From: Deltaproteobacteria bacterium
GTDB lineage: Bacteria > Desulfobacterota > Desulfuromonadia > Desulfuromonadales > BM103
NCBI GenBank assembly: GCA_024636215.1
Contig: JAGXHL010000007.1
Location: forward strand, 1 to 64,000
DNA: 64,000 nucleotides
Direction: 5' to 3'
Position numbers and translations under genes: made by a program. Position 1 is the stretch's first letter, and each line of letters opens with the position of its first letter. Below are positions 55,844 through 64,000 of the stretch, in pieces. The notes beneath the pieces are model-generated. The model had not been told where the DNA came from and ran no database searches. It saw only the letters and a program-made list of their open reading frames with translations.

Positions 55844-57001
55844 TCAGGCCTGGGCCAGAAGGGTTTCAGCAGTGGCTTCTGCCTGCTTCGGCTGGTGAGA
55901 CCGCTGTACCTGCAATAACCCCATCTCGACCGTCAAGCCGGGGCCGAAAGCCATGGCACAGACATCTTCCTGGAGGGGTCCGTCCTGCTGCATAATGTCC
56001 TGCAAGACAAACAGCACAGTTGCGCTGCTCATGTTGCCGTATTGGCGCAAAATCTTGCGGGAGGCCGCGACCTGGTGCTCTTCAAGGCCGAGGCTTTCCG
56101 CAACCTTGTCAACGATCGCCTTGCCGCCCGGATGGACCGCCCAGCGTGAAATGTCCTGCAGCTCGAGTTGGCCGGAAACCAGGAGCGGTTGCACGGCGTC
56201 CCGAATCTTTGCACCGATGATTTTAGGCACGTAGCTTGACAGGGCAATATCGAAGCCCAAATCGCCGATCGTCCAAGCCATGGCGTCTTTACCACTCGGA
56301 ATCAGGCTCGAATGAAATTCACCGAGCTGATAACAGCTCTGATCTTCTCCCGGTGTGCGGGCGCTGACGATGGCAGCGGCCGCCCCGTCAGCGAAGAGTG
56401 AGTTGGCCAGCATTGAATCTTCTCCGCCGTGGATCTGCAAATGCAGGGTGCAGAGTTCCAGGCAAATGACCAGAACCACGGCTTCAGGGTCTGCTTCGCA
56501 GAATTGTTTGGCCATGCGCAAGCCGGGAAAAGCCGCATAGCAACCCATAAAACCGAGACTGTAGCGCTGGGTGGCATGGGACAGGCCGAGCTCATTAACG
56601 ATGTGGTAGTCGGGGCCGGGATTGCAGAAGCCGGTGCAGGAAACGGTGATCACGTGCGTGACCTCGGATGGCTCGAGCCCGGGACAGTTGTTGATGGTCT
56701 GCCGGGCCAGCTTGACCGAGAGGTGTTGAGATTCACGGCTGTAAATCTTGTTGCGTTCGGCCGTGGACAACTCGCGACGTTTACCATCCGAACCGAGGGG
56801 GAAAAAGTCACCGGGCAGATTGTTGTCGAAAGAGCTGATCACGCTGTGCCGCTTGTCAATCGCCGATTTCCGGTAAAGAGCCCGAACCATACGGCGCTGC
56901 CGTTCGTCATCGGTCCATTCCTGCATTTTTTTGCTGGCATATTCCTGAGAATAGACCTTCTCGGGTGTCATGGTTTCAAGATGCTGGATCCATATGGACA
57001 T
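55844..57001 (-). CDS. Type III polyketide synthase (chalcone/stilbene synthase family)
   Basis: 385 residues, thiolase fold with the full catalytic triad: Cys154 in GFMGCYAAFPGLRMA, His290 in WAVHPGGKAIVDK and Asn323 in YGNMSSATVLFVL. The N-terminus and GPGLTVEMGLLQV terminus fit bacterial type III PKSs, such as those making alkylpyrones and alkylresorcinols. AAGGAG lies 6 nt before the ATG. It heads the three-gene set with the U32 protein and the UbiE-like methyltransferase. The starter unit cannot be read from sequence; fatty acyl starters are common in this bacterial group. Confidence 0.93.
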   Translation of the reverse strand: MSIWIQHLETMTPEKVYSQEYASKKMQEWTDDERQRRMVRALYRKSAIDKRHSVISSFDNNLPGDFFPLGSDGKRRELSTAERNKIYSRESQHLSVKLARQTINNCPGLEPSEVTHVITVSCTGFCNPGPDYHIVNELGLSHATQRYSLGFMGCYAAFPGLRMAKQFCEADPEAVVLVICLELCTLHLQIHGGEDSMLANSLFADGAAAAIVSARTPGEDQSCYQLGEFHSSLIPSGKDAMAWTIGDLGFDIALSSYVPKIIGAKIRDAVQPLLVSGQLELQDISRWAVHPGGKAIVDKVAESLGLEEHQVAASRKILRQYGNMSSATVLFVLQDIMQQDGPLQEDVCAMAFGPGLTVEMGLLQVQRSHQPKQAEATAETLLAQA

Positions 57002-57381
57002 GGATGTCTCCTTAACTTTTCAGTCGGGCCTAGCGACCGGACCGTTATTACTGCCGCAAGAGGATCTCAACTTCAACCTGCGCCAAGTCATCAACCTTGA
57101 TGAAACCCAGCACGCTGGGGGGGCTTCAACTGAAAGCTTGTCAAGGAAAGAGGACAGTCCCTCACAGTATAAACGGAATCCTGCCAATGTCTTGTGAAAC
57201 ACGGCAACATAATTGCAGCTTGTTGGTTTGCGGCAGGGGGTTGCTGTGCTTTGAGGGGAGGGGTCGAGCAGCCACGGTTTCGGTTTTTTGCAAGGGTTCA
57301 GGCAGCTGTTCAGGCAGGGGTTGTTCGCAACGGTAGAAGAGCAGACCGCGTTCAAAGTCCTTCTGCAGTAATGGCGGAGTC
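57002..57381. other. 380-bp spacer between tatC and the PKS gene
   Basis: No gene that I can support. A minus-strand open frame with a Pro/Leu-rich, Gln-rich translation runs from about 57380 to 57162, but it lacks a normal start codon and ribosome-binding site. A direct repeat, GTTCAGGCAG (twice near 57296-57320), is present. The PKS ribosome-binding site lies at the low-coordinate end. No clear promoter motif was found. Confidence 0.45.
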
Positions 57382-58155
57382 TCAGTCGCCGCCGGACGAC
57401 TGTTCTTCGGAGTCTTCGTCTTCAACGGCTGCGCGGTGTTTGCCGAAAAGGCGCGCAATGATGATGCCGATTTCATAGAGCACGATGAAAGGCAGGGCCA
57501 GGGCTGTTTGTGAAAAGACATCGGGTGGCGTCAGTATGGCACCGATCAGGAACGCGGCAAGAAGAGCGAATTTGCGATTGCGTGCCAGCATTTTGTGATC
57601 AACAATGCCCATGCGAGCCAGGAAGAAGATGACCACGGGCAACTCGAAGACCAAACCAAAGGCGAGCAGCAGTTTGCTTGACAAGGAGAGATAAGAGCCC
57701 ATGGAGAGCATGGCGTTGATGCCACCCGCGGCTGTGCCGAACTCGATAAGCACCTTGAAGGCCATGGGAAAGACGAAGGTGAAGCCGAAAAAAGCGCCGC
57801 TGGCAAAACAGAAAGAGCTAGCCAGGACAAAGGGGAAAACGTAGCGCTTCTCGTTTGTATAGAGACCCGGCGCGATAAATGACCAGATCTGCCAGAAGAT
57901 GATCGGCATGGAGACCAAAAGGCCGGCCAGCGCACCAATTTTCAGGTAGGTAAAGAAGGGTTCGGTTGCCGTGATAAAGACCAGCGACGTCCCCTCGGGC
58001 AAGGCCTGGCGAACCGGGTCGGCGATCAGGTTGAAGAGTTGTTCGGAAAAAGAATAGCAGGCCAAAAAGGCCACCAGCCAGGAAATTCCCGAGATAATCA
58101 GCTTGCGGCGCAACTCTTCCAGATGAGTGGTCAACGGCATCTGTTGATCACTCAT
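57382..58155 (-). CDS. tatC: Sec-independent protein translocase TatC
   Basis: 257 residues from the ATG at 58155 (GAGGAG upstream), overlapping the tatB stop by 8 bp. It has six transmembrane segments and the conserved N-terminal [10 protein letters not shown], the periplasmic [29 protein letters not shown], and [15 protein letters not shown] motif ([17 protein letters not shown]). It is the core of the Tat translocon for folded, cofactor-bearing proteins. The terminal tail is long and acidic ([12 protein letters not shown]). Confidence 0.96.
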   Translation of the reverse strand: MSDQQMPLTTHLEELRRKLIISGISWLVAFLACYSFSEQLFNLIADPVRQALPEGTSLVFITATEPFFTYLKIGALAGLLVSMPIIFWQIWSFIAPGLYTNEKRYVFPFVLASSFCFASGAFFGFTFVFPMAFKVLIEFGTAAGGINAMLSMGSYLSLSSKLLLAFGLVFELPVVIFFLARMGIVDHKMLARNRKFALLAAFLIGAILTPPDVFSQTALALPFIVLYEIGIIIARLFGKHRAAVEDEDSEEQSSGGD

Positions 58156-58510
58156 TGCGTGACTCCTCGGTCTTTTCTTCGGCATTGAGCGGTGCTGATC
58201 CCTGGTCTGCCTTGTCGGGGCCAGGCTCCGATGTGGCCTTGGTTTGCGAATCGGCAGCGTTGGCTTCGTCGGGATAAGGGTTCGGCATGGCGCCTGGAGG
58301 GGTCAGCTTGACCGGTGGTGGCGTGGTCTTGTCTGTCTCCTGGCTGCGAACTTCGGCTTCGAAGGTCTGCTTCAGTTCATCGGAGGCACGTTTGAATTCG
58401 GCCAGACCGCGGCCGAGAGCTTTGGCGATATCGGGAAGCCGTTTCGGTCCAAGCACGACCAGGGCGATGACCATGATCATGAGGAGTTCTGGAAAACCTA
58501 TACCAAACAT
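58148..58510 (-). CDS. tatB: Sec-independent protein translocase TatB (TatA/B family)
   Basis: 120 residues. It starts [35 protein letters not shown] in family style (transmembrane helix, then the Gly-Pro-Lys hinge and amphipathic helix) with a Pro/Glu-rich C-terminal tail of about 60 residues. Tail length and the pairing with tatC suggest TatB rather than TatA. An in-frame TTG two codons upstream (58516) is also possible. The ribosome-binding site is weak. Confidence 0.9.
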   Translation of the reverse strand: MFGIGFPELLMIMVIALVVLGPKRLPDIAKALGRGLAEFKRASDELKQTFEAEVRSQETDKTTPPPVKLTPPGAMPNPYPDEANAADSQTKATSEPGPDKADQGSAPLNAEEKTEESRNE

Positions 58511-58598
58511 ATACAATCACCATAAGCGGGTTTGAACGTGCGCTGAGAATACCGGCAAACGGAGGTCCTGTCAAGGCTGCTGAGACAGCTATAAGCGT

Positions 58599-58627
58599 TT
58601 GACATATCAAGGTTTTTACACTAGTAT
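58599..58627 (+). promoter_or_regulatory. Promoter of nadA
   Basis: TTGACA (58599-58604), a 17-nt spacer and TAGTAT (58622-58627), 34 bp upstream of the nadA ATG. Confidence 0.6.
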
Positions 58628-58660
58628 ACGGCAATCTTTCAGCAAGGAAACGGTTGTAAC

Positions 58661-59575
58661 ATGAATCAGAACGATACCATAAAAGAAATCCTGCGTCTGG
58701 CAGACGAGCGCGATGCTCTGATCCTGGCCCATAATTACCAGCGCGATGAAATTCAGGAAATGGCCCATATTACAGGGGATTCCCTGGCTCTGTCGATGGA
58801 GGCCGCCCGCACCAACAAGTCGGTGATCGTTTTCTGTGGTGTCCACTTCATGGCAGAAAGCGCTGCCATCCTGGCTCCGGAAAAGACGGTTTTACTGCCG
58901 CGTCTAGATGCCGGCTGTCCGATGGCCGACATGATTACGGCAGAGGGTTTGCGAGAATTCAAAAAGCAGCATCCCGGGGTCCCCGTGGTGACCTATGTCA
59001 ACTCGAGCGCTGCCGTCAAGGCCGAGAGTGATATCTGCTGCACAAGCTCCAATGCCGTCAATGTGGTTGCTTCACTCGCCGAGGAAGAAGTCATTCTTAC
59101 TCCCGATCGTAATCTGGGGCGTTACATTGCCGCTCATGTGGATAAAACCTGTTACTTCTGGGATGGTTATTGTCCGACTCACGAACGGCTTAGCCTTGCG
59201 GATGTTGAGGCAATCAAGGCTGATTATCCTGACGCCCTGTTTATGGCACACCCGGAATGTCCACCAGAGGTGTTGGCGCAGGCCGATCATATCTGCTCAA
59301 CCAGCGGTATGTACAGTTTCGCATCGGAAAATCCGGCCAAACAATTCATTGTCGGCACCGAAGCAGGCATCCTCTACCGCTTGCGCAAGGAGAATCCCGA
59401 CAAAGAATTTATCCTGCCGACCACACGCTTGATCTGCCCGAATATGAAACTGACCTCACTTGAGGACATTCTCAAATCCTTGCAGACCATGAGCCCCCAG
59501 GTGACGGTTCCGGAAGAGGTCAGGGTTGCGGCCAGAATCACCCTGGACCGGATGCTGGCCGTTCCACGTGACTGA
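58661..59575 (+). CDS. nadA: Quinolinate synthase A
   Basis: Condenses iminoaspartate and dihydroxyacetone phosphate to quinolinate in NAD synthesis. The 304-residue product has [10 protein letters not shown] at the N-terminus, DAGCPMADM (cluster Cys), [33 protein letters not shown] (cluster Cys) and [13 protein letters not shown] (third Cys). This matches the three-Cys [4Fe-4S] type with full length. It is divergent from tatBC and is followed by mfd. Confidence 0.98.
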   Translation: MNQNDTIKEILRLADERDALILAHNYQRDEIQEMAHITGDSLALSMEAARTNKSVIVFCGVHFMAESAAILAPEKTVLLPRLDAGCPMADMITAEGLREFKKQHPGVPVVTYVNSSAAVKAESDICCTSSNAVNVVASLAEEEVILTPDRNLGRYIAAHVDKTCYFWDGYCPTHERLSLADVEAIKADYPDALFMAHPECPPEVLAQADHICSTSGMYSFASENPAKQFIVGTEAGILYRLRKENPDKEFILPTTRLICPNMKLTSLEDILKSLQTMSPQVTVPEEVRVAARITLDRMLAVPRD

Positions 59576-59661
59576 TTGATCTCGTCCTGTGCTTTGCTGT
59601 TTTGCTACGAATCCAGGTTTGATTGATGAAGGTGGAGTGATGGTCTGCTGCGGGTATCGAT

Positions 59662-62600
59662 ATGTCAGAACCGACTGAAGCCCGTTTTCAGCAGAGCAGT
59701 CTCGCCGGCCTTCAACATCCTTTCGCTGCCGGTGTGTTCGGGCGCAGTGAAATTCTCGGCCTCAAAGGCAGCAGTGACGCCTGGTTTGCCGCGGGGCTGT
59801 TGGCTCGCAAGGAGAGTGCCGAAATTCTCCTGGTCGTTGCTCCCGATCAGGCTGAAGCTCAGCGATTTTACCGGGCTCTGAGTTTTTTCCACGGCCGTCA
59901 GGCCGATATCCTCTTCTTCCCGCACTGGGAAACCGAACCTTACACCCCCTTAAGCCCCCACCCAGAAATAGAGGCAACCCGATTATCGACCCTCGCTGCT
60001 CTTGTCAAAGGTCGCGGCAAAGCGGTGATCACAACAGTTAAAGCCTTGCAGCAGAAAATTCTGCCTCGTCAGGTTCTCGAATCCCTGAGTCTGCAGCTTG
60101 AGGTTGGTGGTGAGATGCCGCGTGACACCCTTCTGCAGGGGCTGGCTTCGCTCGGTTACCAGCGCGTCAGCCTGGTTGAAGATCGCGGCAGCTTTGCCGT
60201 GCGTGGCGATCTGGTGGATCTTTTCCCGCCCATGCTAGAACAGCCGGTACGCCTGGCGTTCTTTGGTGACGAACTTGAAGAGCTCCGTAGCTTTGACCCC
60301 GTCAGCCAACGTTCCGGTGATCAGCATCTGGTGCGCCTGGAGCTGGCTCCGGCCCGGGAAATGATACTGGCCGGCAGCCATCTGGAAACCTTTACCCGTC
60401 GTTGCAAGGAGCGCTGTGACGATCTCGAAATTCCCCGTGCCCAGCGTGAAGCGATTCTTGATGACGTGCGCGAAGGCTTGCTTGGACCCGGGCGAGAGAA
60501 CCTCCTGCCGCTTAATTACGAGTCCCTCGATAGCCTTTTTGACTATCTGGGATCTTATTGCTGGGTCATGCTTGATCCTGCTGCAATCACCACGGCTGCT
60601 GATGAATTTTGCGAGGCCATAAACAGTGGTGAAAAACGCGCGCAGAGCAACTCCGAACCGTTTGTGCCGGCGCAGGAATTTTATCTTTCCGCTCAGGAGC
60701 TGGATGCACGCTTTAATCAGGGGCCGCGTATCGATCTGGCCTCGCTGCAGGTCTATCAGCTCGAAGAAGAGCACCCTGTTTATCGGGTTCCGGTTCTCGG
60801 CAATACCGACCTGCGTCCCGACCATGCCACTCATGACGGCAGCCTGGCTCCCCTTGTCGAACGACTGCAGGACTGGCTGCATGAGGACTGGAGAGTTTTG
60901 ATCGTTTGTCATCAGCGCGGTCAGGCGGAGCGACTGCTTGATCTGCTGGCGCCGAGGGAATTACCCCTGAACTGGGAGCCGGAACTGTTGTCCGGTCGCA
61001 GCTTTGCACAGGGGATCACCGTGACCACCGGCCTGCTGGACAGTGGTTTCAGGCTGGTCGATGAAAAGCTCGTCGTCATCTGTGATGATGAAATCTTCGG
61101 ACCGCGTTCGCATCGTAAAGTGCGCCCTCGGCAACGGCTGTTTGAATCCTCGCTGGCTGACTTGAAGGCTTCCGACCTGGTCGTGCATGCCGATTATGGC
61201 ATCGGTCGCTATCTGGGTCTGGTCCATTTGCAGACCGGCGCGGTCGAGGGCGACTTTATCCATCTCGAATATGCCGGGGAGGATCGTCTCTACCTTCCTG
61301 TTGAGCGCATCGAAAAAGTGCAGAAGTATCTGTCGGAGGGTTCTACGCCGCGCCTGGATAAGATGGGCAGCGGCGCCTGGGAAAAAGCCAAACTGCGGGC
61401 CCGGGCGACGATCGAGGAGATGGCTCGTGACCTGCTGCAGATGCAGGCCCGCCGGCAGCTGGCTGAGGGCTTCAGCTACAGCCCTCCGGATCGGCTCTTT
61501 CGTGAGTTCGAAGCGGCCTTTCCCCACGAAGAAACCCCCGACCAGCTGGAGGCGATTGAAGCGGTCATCGAAGATATGGTTTCCGAGCGGCCGGTCGATC
61601 GCCTGATCTGTGGTGATGTCGGTTACGGCAAGACCGAGGTCGCGATCCGGGCGGCCTTCAAGGCGGTCCTCGACAGTCGCCAGGTGGCCATCCTGGTGCC
61701 GACCACGGTGCTGGCCCGTCAGCATCTGGAAACCTTCCGGCAGCGATTTGCCGATTATCCGGTGAGCGTTGACATGCTGTCACGCTTCCGGACTGCAGCC
61801 GAACAGAAACGAATCCTTCAACGCACAGCGGCCGGACAGGTTGATATCCTGATCGGTACGCACCGCCTGTTGCAGCGTGATGTGCATTTCAAAAACCTGG
61901 GCCTGATTGTCATCGATGAGGAACAGCGCTTCGGTGTGACGCATAAGGAACGCCTTAAGAAGATGCGGGCCGAGGTCGATGTTCTGACCCTGACCGCGAC
62001 GCCGATTCCGAGAACCTTGCATTTAAGCCTGGCCGGTTTGCGGGAGTTGTCGATCATCGACACCCCGCCGATTGATCGGCAGGCGATCCGTACCTATGTC
62101 ACCCGCTTTGACGATGATCTGATTCGCGACGCCATTCTGCGCGAACTGCGTCGTGGTGGCCAGGTCTACTTTGTCCACAACCGGGTGCAGTCGATCGGTG
62201 CCATGGCTGATTTTCTACGCCAGCTGGTCCCCCAGGCCAAGGTCGGTGTCGGCCATGGGCAGATGCCGGAAAAACAGCTTGAGACAGTCATGCTCGATTT
62301 TATTGAAGGGCGAACCAATTTGCTGGTTTGCACAACGATCATAGAAAACGGCATCGATATCTCTTCGGCGAATACCATGATCATCAACCGGGCGGACTGT
62401 TTCGGTTTGTCACAGCTCTACCAGTTGCGCGGTCGGGTCGGTCGTTCCCATCAACGTGCCTACGCCTACCTGATGATCCCCGGTGAAGGCTTGCTGACCA
62501 GAGATGCTCGCGAACGCCTCAAGGTGCTGCAGGAACAGGCGGAGCTGGGCGCTGGTTTTCGCATCGCCCGTCACGACCTTGAGTTGCGTGGAGCCGGCGA

Positions 62601-63150
62601 CCTGCTTGGAGCCCGCCAGGCCGGTCAAGTCGCAGTGATCGGTTTTGAAATGTATACGGAACTGCTCGAAGAAACTATCCAGGAGCTGCAGGGTCAAAGC
62701 CGCGAAGAGTCAGTTGATCCGGAAATCCGCCTGGGCCTTTCCGCTTTTCTGCCGGAGTCTTATGTCGCTGATCCCAATCAGCGTCTGGTTCTTTACCGCA
62801 AGCTTGCTTCCGCCAGCTCTGATGTCGAACTCTACCAGGCCGCCGATGAATTGCGCGACCGCTACGGTGAGCTGCCGCAGGCGGCAGAACTCCTGCTGGA
62901 GGTGATGAAACTGCGTGTCCTGATGAAACAGCTGCATGTCGAGCTGGCAGAGTTTGACGGCCACAACCTGGTGTTTGCCTTCCCGGGCCATACCAGAGTT
63001 GCTCCGGAACAGATCCTGGCCCTGCTCGAAGACGGCAAGAAGTATTCCTTCAGCCCTGATTACCGCTTGAGCATCCGTCTCGGCAGGGTCGCCAGGCAAG
63101 AGGTCCTGACAATCGCTAAAAAGGAATTGCAAGCTTTTTGTCGGCTATGA
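59662..63150 (+). CDS. mfd: Transcription-repair coupling factor Mfd
   Basis: 1162 residues. The N-terminal UvrB-like domains have FFPHWETEPYTPLSPHPE. The RNA-polymerase-interacting RID domain has LVVHADYGIGRYLGLVHL. The RecG-like motor has GDVGYGKTEVAIRAAFKA, DEEQRFGVTHKERLK, LTATPIPRTLHLSL and TNLLVCTTIIENGIDI. The C-terminal TRCF domain ends the protein. It removes stalled RNA polymerase at lesions and recruits UvrA. Confidence 0.98.
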   Translation: MSEPTEARFQQSSLAGLQHPFAAGVFGRSEILGLKGSSDAWFAAGLLARKESAEILLVVAPDQAEAQRFYRALSFFHGRQADILFFPHWETEPYTPLSPHPEIEATRLSTLAALVKGRGKAVITTVKALQQKILPRQVLESLSLQLEVGGEMPRDTLLQGLASLGYQRVSLVEDRGSFAVRGDLVDLFPPMLEQPVRLAFFGDELEELRSFDPVSQRSGDQHLVRLELAPAREMILAGSHLETFTRRCKERCDDLEIPRAQREAILDDVREGLLGPGRENLLPLNYESLDSLFDYLGSYCWVMLDPAAITTAADEFCEAINSGEKRAQSNSEPFVPAQEFYLSAQELDARFNQGPRIDLASLQVYQLEEEHPVYRVPVLGNTDLRPDHATHDGSLAPLVERLQDWLHEDWRVLIVCHQRGQAERLLDLLAPRELPLNWEPELLSGRSFAQGITVTTGLLDSGFRLVDEKLVVICDDEIFGPRSHRKVRPRQRLFESSLADLKASDLVVHADYGIGRYLGLVHLQTGAVEGDFIHLEYAGEDRLYLPVERIEKVQKYLSEGSTPRLDKMGSGAWEKAKLRARATIEEMARDLLQMQARRQLAEGFSYSPPDRLFREFEAAFPHEETPDQLEAIEAVIEDMVSERPVDRLICGDVGYGKTEVAIRAAFKAVLDSRQVAILVPTTVLARQHLETFRQRFADYPVSVDMLSRFRTAAEQKRILQRTAAGQVDILIGTHRLLQRDVHFKNLGLIVIDEEQRFGVTHKERLKKMRAEVDVLTLTATPIPRTLHLSLAGLRELSIIDTPPIDRQAIRTYVTRFDDDLIRDAILRELRRGGQVYFVHNRVQSIGAMADFLRQLVPQAKVGVGHGQMPEKQLETVMLDFIEGRTNLLVCTTIIENGIDISSANTMIINRADCFGLSQLYQLRGRVGRSHQRAYAYLMIPGEGLLTRDARERLKVLQEQAELGAGFRIARHDLELRGAGDLLGARQAGQVAVIGFEMYTELLEETIQELQGQSREESVDPEIRLGLSAFLPESYVADPNQRLVLYRKLASASSDVELYQAADELRDRYGELPQAAELLLEVMKLRVLMKQLHVELAEFDGHNLVFAFPGHTRVAPEQILALLEDGKKYSFSPDYRLSIRLGRVARQEVLTIAKKELQAFCRL

Positions 63151-63196
63151 TAGGTTGAACGCCTTCTCTTCGATGATTCGGAAACAATGAATAAGC

Positions 63197-64000
63197 ATGC
63201 ATAGAACACACTTACGCATACCCATGCTTTTCCTCTGCCTGCTCGTTCTGGCCGTTGGCTGTAGCTCCGAGCCCGCCGTAGAAGCCATACCACCATTGAT
63301 TGTGATCAATGATCAGGAGATCAGCAAGGCGGATTTTCTCGTCGAATTCGAACAAAGTCTGCAAAAAGACCAGCAGCTGAGCGGTATCGAGCGCGAGGAA
63401 CTGCAGCGCTCCTTCCTGGTGCAGTTGATCGACCGGGAGCTGATTCATGGCGAAGCCAGGCGCCTTAACATCGCACTGACAGATGCTGATGTTGAAGCGG
63501 CCCTGCAGGGCTACCGCCGGGATTATCCCGGCAGCAGCTTCGAAGAGATGCTCGCGGAACGCGGCTTGACCCTGGAGGCCTGGCGGGAAGAACTGAAAGA
63601 GAGCCTGATCATGGAGAAACTCCTTGAACAGGCGGTTTATCCGATGGTTTCGGTGACTGACCAAGAAGTTGCCGACTATTTCAGGGACAATCCTGCTCAG
63701 TTTGATCGTCCTGAGCAGGTCAGGGCCAGACAAATTGTCGTTGCGGAGGAAGCGCAGGGCCAGGAGCTTCTCGGCCTGTTGCGTCAGGGGCGTTCTTTTG
63801 CCGAGGTTGCCGAAGAGTACTCTTTGTCACCGGATGCACTGCAGGGTGGTGATCTGGGCTTCTTTGGTCGTGGAGAGATGCCGCCGGAATTTGACGCGAT
63901 TGTCTTTGACCTGCCGGTCAAGCGGTTGAGCGACCTGGTCAAAAGTGAATACGGCTATCATATTTTCCTGGTTGAGGAAAAACGCAAGGCAAAACGCCTC
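63197..64000 (+). CDS. SurA/PpiC-like peptidyl-prolyl isomerase lipoprotein (3' end outside window)
   Basis: 268 codons run off the right edge. The N-terminus is a lipoprotein signal (hydrophobic stretch, lipobox AVGC, Cys about residue 22). A SurA-type helical chaperone domain follows (EEVLQ-like segments, for example EREELQRSFLVQLIDRELI and ARRLNIALTDADVEAAL). The parvulin domain then begins at VRARQIVVAEE and includes FAEVAEEYSLSPDALQGGDLGFFGRGEMPPEFDAI. The ribosome-binding site is weak; an in-frame ATG at 63224 would shorten the signal. Such proteins fold outer-membrane proteins in the periplasm. Confidence 0.85.
   Translation, partial: MHRTHLRIPMLFLCLLVLAVGCSSEPAVEAIPPLIVINDQEISKADFLVEFEQSLQKDQQLSGIEREELQRSFLVQLIDRELIHGEARRLNIALTDADVEAALQGYRRDYPGSSFEEMLAERGLTLEAWREELKESLIMEKLLEQAVYPMVSVTDQEVADYFRDNPAQFDRPEQVRARQIVVAEEAQGQELLGLLRQGRSFAEVAEEYSLSPDALQGGDLGFFGRGEMPPEFDAIVFDLPVKRLSDLVKSEYGYHIFLVEEKRKAKRL

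Noticed and set aside
57162..57521. Minus-strand frame overlapping the tatC end
   Set aside because: The part outside tatC lacks a usable start codon and ribosome-binding site; composition is low-complexity Pro/Leu/Gln.
59562..59573. parS-like GTTCCACGTGAC at the end of nadA
   Set aside because: The right half of the site is missing and it overlaps the nadA stop region.

Overview
The window is the replication-origin region of a Gram-negative bacterium that looks like a member of the Desulfuromonadales (deltaproteobacteria: Desulfuromonas, Geopsychrobacter, Pelobacter or Geobacter relatives). This rests on gene content and order: a gyrA-gyrB-recF-dnaN-dnaA block facing away from rpmH-rnpA-yidD-yidC-jag-mnmE-mnmG-rsmG-parA-parB-bactofilin, followed by an F1 ATP synthase operon with paired b'/b subunits but no a or c gene. 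FolE2-type GTP cyclohydrolase and several oxygen-independent enzyme families also fit. The assignment is inference; no database search was possible.

Layout, left to right. 1-1011 is gene-poor. 1012-6328 (minus strand) holds a tRNA-Lys/tRNA-Glu pair and the complete tolQRAB-pal-cpoB envelope operon. 6446-10200 (minus) holds a small transferase, folE2, queC and pyruvate kinase. 10428-12863 (plus) is a class A penicillin-binding protein. 12937-19394 (minus) holds a methyltransferase and then a tight five-gene cluster: two D-Ala-D-Ala-ligase-like ATP-grasp enzymes, a GNAT acetyltransferase, a lysine-2,3-aminomutase-family radical SAM enzyme, and a GNAT/deacetylase fusion. It has its own promoter and a leader that could hide its ribosome-binding site. 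19987-33051 (minus) holds nth, a divergent EEP-family protein, ppiA, gpsA, a TPR protein, gyrA, gyrB, recF, dnaN and dnaA.

The origin looks bipartite. Perfect DnaA boxes lie between dnaA and rpmH. More boxes and a correctly oriented run of DnaA-trios lie in the AT-rich dnaN-dnaA spacer. To the right, 33361-48759 (plus) carries the rpmH-to-rsmG block with two parS sites between mnmE and mnmG, then parAB, a bactofilin and atpF'FHAGDC.

48963-64000 is mixed: a TIM-barrel protein, a GntR/FCD regulator, an ABC-2 exporter, a secreted DsbA-like protein, a three-gene cluster (type III polyketide synthase, U32-family protein, UbiE-like methyltransferase), tatC/tatB, nadA, mfd and the start of a SurA-like lipoprotein.

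The best candidates for undescribed biology are: (1) the ATP-grasp/GNAT/KamA/deacetylase cluster, which reads like a pathway for a lysine- or beta-lysine-derived peptide or solute; (2) the PKS III/U32/UbiE cluster, which could be an oxygen-independent route to a methylated, hydroxylated polyketide lipid or quinone; and (3) a 13-bp palindrome in the GntR gene's own promoter that recurs upstream of the ATP synthase operon, suggesting that regulator controls F1 ATP synthase.
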